Part shown: positions 57,501-64,000 of the stretch, one piece after another
How positions within the stretch are numbered: the first letter of the stretch is position 1
Layout of the letters: every line of letters begins with the position of its first letter
Source: Betaproteobacteria bacterium
Lineage (GTDB): Bacteria > Pseudomonadota > Gammaproteobacteria > Burkholderiales > Burkholderiaceae_F
NCBI GenBank assembly: GCA_005882215.1
Contig: VBCK01000117.1
Span: 1-64,000 of the forward strand
Length of the DNA: 64,000 bases
Direction: 5' to 3'
Notes under the pieces: generated by a model
Seen by the model: the letters and a program-made list of their open reading frames with translations, nothing else
What the model was told of the DNA's origin: nothing
Databases searched by the model: none
Program-made: the position numbers and the translations under genes

Positions 57501-60315
57501 CTTCGTACTCGCGCAGCGCCCGCCCGGTATGCGAGCCCGGGTGGGCAGCCATCGAGCGCGGATCGCCTTCGGCCACGATCGTTCCGCCCGCTTCGCCGCC
57601 TTCCGGTCCCAGGTCGATGATCCAGTCCGCCGCCCGGATCACGTCCAGGTTGTGCTCGATCAAGATCAGCGAATGGCCGCAGTCGATCAGCCGGCGCAAC
57701 GCCCGCATCAGCCGCGCTATGTCGTCGAAGTGCAGTCCGGTGGTCGGCTCATCGAACAGCATCAGCGACCCCTTGCGGGCCGATTGCGCGCCGTGGGCCG
57801 GCGCCGGCTCTGCGCGCGCCAGAAAGCCGGCGATCTTCAGTCGTTGTGCTTCGCCCCCCGACAGGGTCGGAACCGGCTGGCCCAATCGCACGTACTCGAG
57901 CCCGACCTCGGCCAGCGGCGCCAGGCCTCGCACGACTTCCGCGTCCTGACCGAACCGCTGCAGCGCTTCCGAGACGGTCAGATCGAGCGTGTCGGCAATC
58001 GACAGCGCCCGACCCTGGCGCGTCAGCGTCACCTCGAGCACCTCCGCGCGAAAGCGCCGGCCGTCGCAATCCGGGCAGCGCAAGTACACGTCGGACAGGA
58101 ACTGCATCTCGACGTGTTCGTAGCCGTTGCCGCCGCAGGTCGGGCAGCGGCCGGTTCCGGCGTTGAAGCTGAAGGTGCCGGCCGAGTAGCCGCGCTCCAG
58201 CGACAACGGCGCGCGCGCGAACAGGCGCCGGATCGCGTCGAATGCGCCGACATAGCTGGCCGGGTTGGAGCGCGTGGTCTTGCCGATCGGCGACTGATCC
58301 ACCAGCGCCACATCCGCGATCCAATCGGCCCCCGAGCAGCGCCGGTGCAGGCCCGCAGTCTCGGCCGGCTTGCCCTTCGCCTTGCGCAGCGCCGGGTACA
58401 GCACGCCCTGCACCAGCGTCGATTTGCCCGACCCGGATACTCCGGTGACCACCACCAGCCGGTTCAGCGGGAACTGGACGTCGATGTCCTTCAGGTTGTG
58501 CTCGCGCACACCTTCCAGCACGATCCTGGCGGTGCCCGCACTCACGGCCCGTGCGCGCGGAACATCGACCTGGCGGCGACCCGACAGGTACTGTCCGGTC
58601 AGCGTCGAAGATCGGCATAACGCGGCCGGCGTGCCCTCGAACACGACCTGTCCGCCGCGTTCTCCGGGGCCGGGTCCCAGGTCCAGCACGCGGTCGGCGG
58701 CCAGCATCACCTGGGGATCGTGTTCGACCACCACCAGCGAATTGCCTGCGCTGCGCAGGCGCCGCATCACGCCGATCACGCGATGCATGTCGCGCGGGTG
58801 CAGCCCGATCGAGGGTTCGTCCAGCACGAACAGCGTGTTCACCAGCGAGGTGCCCAGCGCCGTGGTCAGGTTGATCCGTTGCACCTCGCCGCCCGACAGC
58901 GTGCGGCTCTGCCGGTCCAGCGTCAGGTAGCCCACTCCCACCTCGCACAGGAAGCGCAGGCGCGTGCGAATCTCCTTCAGCAGCAGCTCGATCGCCGGGT
59001 CGAGCGCAGCGTCGCGGCGCGCCCCGTCGAAAAATCCCCGCAGCCGGTCCAGCGGCAGCAGCACCAACTGCTGGATCGTGTGCCCCTCGAATCGCCACAA
59101 CAGCGCGTCCGGTTGCAGCCGGCTGCCGGCGCAGGCCGGGCACTGCGTGTAGCTGCGGTAGCGCGACAGCAGCACGCGGATGTGCATCTTGTAGGCCTTG
59201 GACTCGAGCCACTCGAAGTAGCGGCGTATGCCGTACCACTGGGTCTGCCAGCGTCCAGTCCAGGCCGGATCGCCGTCGATGACCCAACGGCGCTCCCGTT
59301 CGCTCAGCGATTTCCAGGCAAGGTCCAGCGCGATGTCGAACTTCGGCGCGAACTTTTCGAGGTCACGCTGGCACTCCTTGAAGCTTTCGGTCTGCCACGG
59401 TTTGACGGCGCCGCCGCGCAGCGTCTTGCCGGGGTCCGGAATCACCAGATCCAGGTCGATTCCGATCACGCGACCGAAGCCGCGGCAGGTCGGACAGGCG
59501 CCCAGCGGCGAATTGAACGAAAACGCGCTCGGGGTCGGATCCGAGTAATGGATGTCGCAGTCGGCGCAATGCAGGTCCGACGAAAAGCGCCAGAGCTCGT
59601 CCGCGGATCCGCCGTCGCCCGCGTACACGTCGACCCGGCCGCCGCCCCGGTGCATCGCCGCTTCGACCGACTCTATCAGCCGCTGGCGATCCGCCGCCTG
59701 CGCCTTCAGCCGGTCCTGCACGACATCGATGCGCTGGCCCGATGCGGTCACCTGCTGCCCGTGCAGCCGCGCGTAGCCCTGAGCCTCCAGGTGAGTGCGG
59801 ATCTCGTCCGACGAGAAGTTGGCCGGCACCGTGATCGGGAAGGTGATCGTCAATCGCACATCGCTCAGCTGTGCGCAGCGCCGGATCAGCTCGTCGACCA
59901 CGTACTGCGGCGAGTCGCGCCGCACCGGCTTGCCGCAGCCGCGACAGTGCAGCTGTCCGGCGCGCGCAAACAGCAGCTTCAGGTGGTCGTTGATCTCGGT
60001 CATCGTACCGACCGTGCTGCGCGAGGTGCGCACCGGGTTGGTCTGGTCGATCGCGATGGCCGGCGGTACGCCGTCGATCCGGTCGACCGCGGGGCGGTCC
60101 ATCCGGTCCAGGAACTGGCGCGCATACGGCGAGAATGTCTCGACGTAGCGGCGCTGACCCTCTGCGTACAGCGTGTCGAAAACCAGCGAGCTCTTGCCGG
60201 ACCCCGACACGCCGGTGACGACGATCAGCTCGCCGGTCGGCAGGTCCAGGTCGAGATCCTTCAGATTGTTCTGACGCGCGCCGCGAACGCGGATCGCGTG
60301 ATGACGAGCCGACAT
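54556..60315 (-). CDS. double-length UvrA-like excinuclease subunit A
   Basis: A 1919-residue protein made of two full UvrA modules in tandem. Each has two ABC ATPase domains, giving four Walker A motifs (GVSGSGKS) and four signature sequences (TLSGGE), plus zinc-finger Cys pairs (CRGCG, CPTCRGFG, CPTCGGNG, CPDC). UvrA recognises bulky DNA lesions in nucleotide excision repair; one-module UvrA is about 950 residues. Such fused forms exist in several Proteobacteria besides normal uvrA. The modules are joined by a linker (about 930-1010) that contains a repeat element in frame. An upstream open frame to 60798 has no UvrA homology; the ATG at 60315 gives MSARHHAIRVRGA. Confidence 0.88.
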   Translation of the reverse strand: MSARHHAIRVRGARQNNLKDLDLDLPTGELIVVTGVSGSGKSSLVFDTLYAEGQRRYVETFSPYARQFLDRMDRPAVDRIDGVPPAIAIDQTNPVRTSRSTVGTMTEINDHLKLLFARAGQLHCRGCGKPVRRDSPQYVVDELIRRCAQLSDVRLTITFPITVPANFSSDEIRTHLEAQGYARLHGQQVTASGQRIDVVQDRLKAQAADRQRLIESVEAAMHRGGGRVDVYAGDGGSADELWRFSSDLHCADCDIHYSDPTPSAFSFNSPLGACPTCRGFGRVIGIDLDLVIPDPGKTLRGGAVKPWQTESFKECQRDLEKFAPKFDIALDLAWKSLSERERRWVIDGDPAWTGRWQTQWYGIRRYFEWLESKAYKMHIRVLLSRYRSYTQCPACAGSRLQPDALLWRFEGHTIQQLVLLPLDRLRGFFDGARRDAALDPAIELLLKEIRTRLRFLCEVGVGYLTLDRQSRTLSGGEVQRINLTTALGTSLVNTLFVLDEPSIGLHPRDMHRVIGVMRRLRSAGNSLVVVEHDPQVMLAADRVLDLGPGPGERGGQVVFEGTPAALCRSSTLTGQYLSGRRQVDVPRARAVSAGTARIVLEGVREHNLKDIDVQFPLNRLVVVTGVSGSGKSTLVQGVLYPALRKAKGKPAETAGLHRRCSGADWIADVALVDQSPIGKTTRSNPASYVGAFDAIRRLFARAPLSLERGYSAGTFSFNAGTGRCPTCGGNGYEHVEMQFLSDVYLRCPDCDGRRFRAEVLEVTLTRQGRALSIADTLDLTVSEALQRFGQDAEVVRGLAPLAEVGLEYVRLGQPVPTLSGGEAQRLKIAGFLARAEPAPAHGAQSARKGSLMLFDEPTTGLHFDDIARLMRALRRLIDCGHSLILIEHNLDVIRAADWIIDLGPEGGEAGGTIVAEGDPRSMAAHPGSHTGRALREYEAALALGPSTLTPGLAGPSPATGEARHSITAEESDDASLGEQRYGTSSLLPLAGEEPGVRVLTADEGPGARAGLPAVARGASEGWIEIRNAREHNLKGIDVAIPRDAFTVITGVSGSGKSTLAFDILFNEGQRRYLESLNAYARSIVQPAGRPDVDAIYGIAPTVAIEQRVSRGGRKSTVATQTEVHHFLRLLYVKLGVQHCPDCNIPVTPLSFDAIVAQIGQSLRGRHIGVLAPLIIHRKGYYTELAKWAASRGHTHLRVDGKFVPTSPWARLDRFREHTIELPLGDLQVGPDSEPQLRALVERALELGHGAVQVLWPLDRLRTALQRQQSAELEHRLFSIHRTCPSCGQAFPEPDPRLFSYNSKHGWCPDCFGTGLRLAGFSAEHSGEEIGWNDWYEGEESPCPTCAGQRLNRVALAVRFDSRSIAQAGAMTVAEARTWLDALQLSGRQLAIARDIVSEIHGRLDFLIEVGLGYLTLDRAAPTLSGGESQRIRLAAQLGSNLQGVCYVLDEPTIGLHARDNRILLSALSKLRERGNSLVVVEHDEETIRAADHLIDMGPGAGTRGGRVVAQGTIQDIIANPQSVTGRFLREPPRRKGGPRHSAAGEAARLTIRAASLHNLRGIDVDIPLARLTVVSGVSGSGKSTLARDVLLSNLRSALAQRPSRPRAPASDLFVANGKGEEQPAWKACARIDGWAQVARVLEVDQTPIGKTPRSCPATYVGFWDAIRKRFADTGEARIRGYGPGRFSFNTAGGRCAACDGQGLRTIEMNFLPDVKVLCDVCSGSRFDRSTLEVRWRDRSIGDVLAMQVDEAVEFFASTPAIAHPLGLMRDVGLGYLTLGQPSPTLSGGEAQRIKLVTELARARVADAAGGTTLYVLDEPTVGLSMADIEQLLDVIHRLVDAGHTVVIIEHNLDVITAADWIIDLGPEGGADGGRLIGQGIPDQIARCDSPTGAALRAYRDRGSGSIAQQGLDSAQLRQA
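57324..57476. repeat. REPIN-like element inside the uvrA linker
   Basis: Bounded by a perfect 14-bp inverted repeat (CCCTCACCCCCGGC at 57324-57337 and its complement at 57463-57476), with an internal CTCTCCCGCAAGCGGGAGA hairpin near 57340. The 153 bp add 51 codons in frame to the linker between the two UvrA modules. It resembles the intergenic hairpins near 26580. Confidence 0.75.
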
Positions 60316-60526
60316 AGCCCCCATTTTCGCTGATTTGTCGAACAGCCCCGGCCGGGGGCTCCCGTTGCGCCTGCGCCGGGGCCCGCCCCTATCGGTTGCG
60401 GTGTCCGGTCCTTGAGGCCGCACAGGCGAAGAATTCGATGCCCCGTCGCCTTGTTCTCTATTCACTGCATGGTTATTCGTTCTCCGAAGATGGCGGCCAT
60501 CGAGTCCCTGCTGAGGAGCAGATCCC

Positions 60527-60691
60527 ATGAGTTTGCGCATCGCCGCGCTGGCGGCCCTAGTCCTCGCATTCCAACTGTCGGCATGTGGCGGCGGATCCTC
60601 GTCGCCATCGTCTTCGGGCGCCACTCCGACGGTCGCGGCCGCCAAGGGCATCGCCACGCCCGGTGCCGTGTCCGTCGTCACCGCCAAGTAA
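60527..60691 (+). CDS. 54-residue predicted lipoprotein
   Basis: ATG at 60527 with GAGGAG about nine bases upstream. The chain starts MSLRIAALAALVLAF, has the lipobox QLSAC and a Gly/Ser-rich then Ala/Val-rich remainder ending AVSVVTAK. No known family. It is followed after 9 bp by the large secreted protein gene, with AAGGAG between, so the two form an operon. Confidence 0.65.
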   Translation: MSLRIAALAALVLAFQLSACGGGSSSPSSSGATPTVAAAKGIATPGAVSVVTAK

Positions 60692-60700
60692 GGAGCGATC

Positions 60701-62968
60701 ATGAACAGGAAAACCACACACGTCGCGATCCTCGCTTCGATGCTGGCCTTCGGCGGCTCGGCGTGGTCGCAGATTCCGGCCACTGCCCCGTACAACACCG
60801 ATCCGCAGAACGAATATGTTCAGGATCAGACCTCCGACGGCATCTCGAACTTGAATATGGTGCTGTGCATCGTGCACGGGATGAGCCTGTCCGACATGGT
60901 CAATGCCGGGGCCTACGTTGCGCTGGTCGACAAGAACAAGTGCGACACCAAGAGCCGCTCCAGCGCGAGCAATTCGACCGGCGGATCGTCGGGGTCGACC
61001 GCGACGCCCAGCTACATCAATGCAGTCGTCAATGTGACGCAAGCGACCGACGCCGACCCGATGTACGCGAAAATCTGGATGTCGCTGACCGAGCAGGGTC
61101 ACGTCACCACCGTCTACGCGTATCTGAGCGCGACCCAGGCCCCCAGCGCGACGATGCCCTACGGCGCCTTTCACCTGGATTACCTTGGCAAGGTCCAAGG
61201 CGTCACGCAATTCAACGGCTTCATCGATGCCGCCTCTGGCGCCCTCACGTTTTACGAAGGCGACGCCAACCAGGGCCAGTCCGGCAGCGTGACCGCGCTG
61301 GCGCTGACCGGCAGCAGCTCGACCTCGTCGGGCAGCGGCTCGATGGCGGTGCCGGGCGGAGGCACCTTCGACTTCGCGTTCGACGCCAGCTCGTTCGTGC
61401 GGAAAGACACGCTCGGAACCCAGTGCTTCGACCGCACCAAGACCCACGCGGACCGCTCGGTGTGGCAGTACGGCACCTACAACCGCAACGACGGTACCCG
61501 CGTCGACGTGGCCAATCCGGGCTTTCCGGTCACTGCAACCTACGCTGCGGCGTCGTACTACGGCTTCGCGAGCTATTGGGGCATCAACTTCCAGGGGCTG
61601 GATCTGAATTCGATTGCGGATGCGCAACCGATCCCGTCGCTGACGGTCACCGACCAGCGGCCAGGCAACACGACGACCTATAACGTGTCGAAGATCGGCG
61701 GCAAGCTGACCAAGTTCACCCAGCACGCGTCGACCTTGCTGGCATTGGACGGTATTCCGTTCAGCTTCGGCGGCGATCTGTCGAACCAGACGACCCCCGC
61801 TCTGTCGGTAACCGGATGGCAGAACTGGGTCGTGCAATGGGACCACGCGAGTCAGAGTTTCACGGTGACTGGCCACCAGGTCTGCAACGGCGGCCCTTGC
61901 GTAACGACCTCGATCAGCCCCGCAGTCACGATCAATTCGAGCGCGCTCAGCAACACGCCCATCAACGGCTGGTCCGATTCGTTTGGCGGCAACATCAGCA
62001 TTCCGTCCACCGGAGCGGCTCACGCCGATACGGACGCCGTCTATTTCTACACGCAATCGACCGTAACACCCGGATCGAGTGGAGAGCCGACAGCGCTGTA
62101 TTGCCTGAGCCAGTGTCCTACGGCGGCCGCGCTCTCGGCGTTCCCCGGCGGAGGCAGCTCGGCATCACCGTTCGGCGCCAATACCGACCACCAGTGGTTC
62201 AGCGCCCAGGGCGCCAACACCGTCACCTACGCCTTCGGTGCCACAGGGCTGGTGGAGAACTCCACCTCGATGGTTCTGGAGCAGGCCAGCCAGTACCCAT
62301 CCGGTTCGATGTACGCGCAGAACGGCATCATGACGGGACGGCTGTTCGATACGGCGCTTGCCTCTTCGAATTGCCCGAACGGCATGCCCGCCGGAACCGT
62401 GTGCGAGCCGGGCAACCCGCAGGTGTATTACCAATGGCAAACCGGCCCGAACCAATGGAGCCAGTCGCTTTGGCTGACCAAGACCGCCGACAGCAGCGTC
62501 GTGGCGCTTGATCCCCCGGTGAACCTGGCCTACGTCGTTCCGACCGGCGCCGCCTACGGCAGCTGGGCCGGCAAGACGATCCTGCTGCAGTTCAACGGCT
62601 TCGGCAATCTGTTCGGAATCCCCGGCTATTGCGTGAGTCCGGCGGACAACAGCCCGGTCGACTGCAGTGCGAACAATTCGCGCTACGTGTCGATGTTCTC
62701 GCTGCCCGATGGCGATGCGACGATGACGCTGCCGGGCTCCACGCCGACACCGCTGATCGTCAAGGCTCTGGATGCCGAACTCAGGCTGAAGAAGTTGCTG
62801 CTGAGCGACGCGGCGTGCACGGTCGGCAACGTGACGCTGACGAGCCAGGCGGTGCCCACCGGAGGCACGCACGATCCGAGCTCGTCGTCGGACGCCCATT
62901 ACCTGGGCACCGAGCCGACACCCGCGTCCACCCAGCCGAAGGTGATCGACGGCGTGGTTCAGCCCTAG
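60701..62968 (+). CDS. large secreted protein of unknown function
   Basis: A 755-residue protein with signal peptide (cut after GSAWSQ, about 23). The mature chain is rich in Ser, Thr, Gly and Asn with many beta-strand-like stretches and about nine Cys in pairs (for example CNGGPC, CLSQC, CVSPADNSPVDC), which suggests an exported disulfide-bonded beta protein. No domain recognised. A terminator follows the stop. Adjacent to the small lipoprotein; they may work together at the cell surface. Confidence 0.75.
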   Translation: MNRKTTHVAILASMLAFGGSAWSQIPATAPYNTDPQNEYVQDQTSDGISNLNMVLCIVHGMSLSDMVNAGAYVALVDKNKCDTKSRSSASNSTGGSSGSTATPSYINAVVNVTQATDADPMYAKIWMSLTEQGHVTTVYAYLSATQAPSATMPYGAFHLDYLGKVQGVTQFNGFIDAASGALTFYEGDANQGQSGSVTALALTGSSSTSSGSGSMAVPGGGTFDFAFDASSFVRKDTLGTQCFDRTKTHADRSVWQYGTYNRNDGTRVDVANPGFPVTATYAAASYYGFASYWGINFQGLDLNSIADAQPIPSLTVTDQRPGNTTTYNVSKIGGKLTKFTQHASTLLALDGIPFSFGGDLSNQTTPALSVTGWQNWVVQWDHASQSFTVTGHQVCNGGPCVTTSISPAVTINSSALSNTPINGWSDSFGGNISIPSTGAAHADTDAVYFYTQSTVTPGSSGEPTALYCLSQCPTAAALSAFPGGGSSASPFGANTDHQWFSAQGANTVTYAFGATGLVENSTSMVLEQASQYPSGSMYAQNGIMTGRLFDTALASSNCPNGMPAGTVCEPGNPQVYYQWQTGPNQWSQSLWLTKTADSSVVALDPPVNLAYVVPTGAAYGSWAGKTILLQFNGFGNLFGIPGYCVSPADNSPVDCSANNSRYVSMFSLPDGDATMTLPGSTPTPLIVKALDAELRLKKLLLSDAACTVGNVTLTSQAVPTGGTHDPSSSSDAHYLGTEPTPASTQPKVIDGVVQP

Positions 62969-62990
62969 CTCAGTTCGTCACCGCAATGAA

Positions 62991-63018
62991 AAAGCGCGGC
63001 ACCGCCGCGCTTTTTTTT
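62991..63018 (+). terminator. rho-independent terminator after the secreted protein gene
   Basis: An 8-bp stem AGCGCGGC/GCCGCGCT with an ACC loop followed by eight T. It lies 23 bp after the stop and 23 bp before the convergent thioredoxin gene, so it may serve both directions (a run of A precedes the stem). Confidence 0.85.
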
Positions 63019-63040
63019 GGCCCCGCGGTATCTTTTCCAC

Positions 63041-63538
63041 CTAATTTCCCGGCTTCCAGCGCGTCAGAAACTCGTTGACCGATCGCGCATCCATCCGGCT
63101 CATCGACTCGAACTCCCCGTTCTTCTGGCTGAAAACGACGCGGCCGTCGCTGTCGAGAACCGCGAGCGCGGGCACGCCTTTGTTCAACGGGATGCCATAG
63201 CGCTGCGCCAGGTCGATGTTGTGGTCGATTCCCTTGTCGCCGACATTGACGCGAACCAGGACGAAATGGGCGGAGAGCAGCGACGCGTTTTCAGGCTTGT
63301 GCAGATTTTCGTCGAGCGCCCTGCAATCGCCGCACCAGTTGGCACCAAAATCGACCAGCACACGCTTGTGAGAGCTCGCCGCCTGCTTCAGCGCCGAGTC
63401 GATGTCGGATCGGGCGCTCGAAGGGTCCGGAAAGACCGGTGCGGCGAACGACGGTCGCATCAGCAGCGCAGCCATCGTCAAACCGGCCAACACGGCTGCG
63501 GGAGTCGCGATCCGGCCAATCGTGAAGAATTTCTGCAT
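63041..63538 (-). CDS. thioredoxin-like secreted protein
   Basis: A 165-residue protein with a signal peptide or membrane anchor (about 1-32, ending ALLMRPSFAA) and a thioredoxin fold. The redox site is CGDC in FGANWCGDCRAL at about residues 72-75, and the cis-Pro is in KGVPALAVLD. It is expected to act in the periplasm as a thiol reductase; partner unknown. Confidence 0.85.
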   Translation of the reverse strand: MQKFFTIGRIATPAAVLAGLTMAALLMRPSFAAPVFPDPSSARSDIDSALKQAASSHKRVLVDFGANWCGDCRALDENLHKPENASLLSAHFVLVRVNVGDKGIDHNIDLAQRYGIPLNKGVPALAVLDSDGRVVFSQKNGEFESMSRMDARSVNEFLTRWKPGN

Positions 63539-63600
63539 GTCTGCTCCTCTTTGCGCTCTGACGGTTCTCCGCTGCCCTGGACAGAGGCTGTAGCAATGGT

Positions 63601-64000
63601 TTAGCTTAGGAACTGCTCAGCCAGTCGTACCCAGAAGGTTCCGCCGATCGGTATCAGCTCGTCATTGAAGTCGTACGACGCGTTGTGCAGCGTACAGGGG
63701 CCGGCTCCGTGGCCGGCGTCGCGGTGCGAGCCGCCGCCGTTGCCGATCAGCAGGTAGGCGCCGGGCCGCGCCTGCAGCATGAACGAAAAGTCCTCCGCGC
63801 CCAGCGTCGGGTCCACGTTTCGCACCACGTTGTCCGCCCCGACGATGCCGTCGGCGACGCGGGCCGCCAGCTCTGCCTGCGCGGCATGATTGACCGTGGG
63901 CGGGTAGGTGCGCTGAAAACCCACCGTGGCGCTCGCTCCATGCGCCTGCGCGGTCAACTCCGCCACTTGCCGGATCCGCCGCTCGAACAAGTCGGTGACC
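63601..64000 (-). CDS. M20-family amidohydrolase (C-terminal part, cut by window edge)
   Basis: About 133 residues of the C-terminal end of an M20D peptidase/hippurate-hydrolase-like enzyme. It has FQRTYPPTVNH, GAEDFSFMLQARPGAYLLIGNG and LHNASYDFNDELIPIGGTFW, typical of the metal-binding and closing segments of that family. The start lies beyond 64000. Confidence 0.85.
   Translation of the reverse strand, partial: VTDLFERRIRQVAELTAQAHGASATVGFQRTYPPTVNHAAQAELAARVADGIVGADNVVRNVDPTLGAEDFSFMLQARPGAYLLIGNGGGSHRDAGHGAGPCTLHNASYDFNDELIPIGGTFWVRLAEQFLS

Overview
The window is a GC-rich chromosomal segment from a betaproteobacterium, most likely of the order Burkholderiales. This rests on the 16S rRNA, the rpe-gph-trpE and trpGDC gene order, apaG next to rpe, the UbiH-like/DsbC pair and the bioADB genes. 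I cannot name a genus from sequence reading alone.

Layout. 0-9 kb: a NarL-type response regulator, an RNase Z-like hydrolase, a DUF72 protein, a ubiquinone-type hydroxylase, dsbC, a GNAT acetyltransferase, apaG, rpe, gph and trpE. 9-17.4 kb: an island that separates trpE from trpG. It holds a putative split lanthionine synthetase (a separate lyase-like protein plus a kinase-LanC fusion), a small Cys-rich protein with internal repeats that may be its substrate, and a convergent ECF sigma factor/Ser-Thr kinase pair. 17.4-20.6 kb: trpGDC and ung. 20.6-31.7 kb: an M61 peptidase, an amino-acid permease, a two-subunit molybdenum hydroxylase, an AcuI-like reductase, a PAS/GAF/GGDEF/EAL protein and an enoyl-CoA hydratase.

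31.8-37.8 kb: an rRNA operon with a consensus promoter, boxA, 16S, tRNA-Ile, tRNA-Ala, 23S and 5S. The 23S gene carries a 583-nt group I intron with a LAGLIDADG endonuclease frame at the helix 69 site. Its last ~120 nt are absent and a 71-nt hairpin stands in their place. A related repeat lies in the 16S-23S spacer.

37.8-48 kb: a DUF433 antitoxin with a deleted toxin, bioA-bioD, a LysR regulator divergent from an NmrA-like protein, a DUF2007 protein, bioB, an S45 amidohydrolase, a DUF2252 protein and msrB. 48-54.4 kb: an RND adaptor and pump split by a lipoprotein gene between 740-bp-spaced direct repeats, then two paralogous lipoproteins. 54.5-64 kb: a double-length UvrA with a REPIN-like element in its linker, a small lipoprotein with a large secreted protein of unknown role, a thioredoxin-like protein and the end of an M20 peptidase.

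The strongest candidate for an undescribed system is the island at 9.16-13.18 kb. It encodes a stand-alone phosphoSer/Thr lyase-like enzyme, a kinase-cyclase with a three-Cys zinc site, and a possible substrate whose Cys/Ser repeats lie in the middle of the chain. The whole island sits inside an otherwise conserved tryptophan operon.
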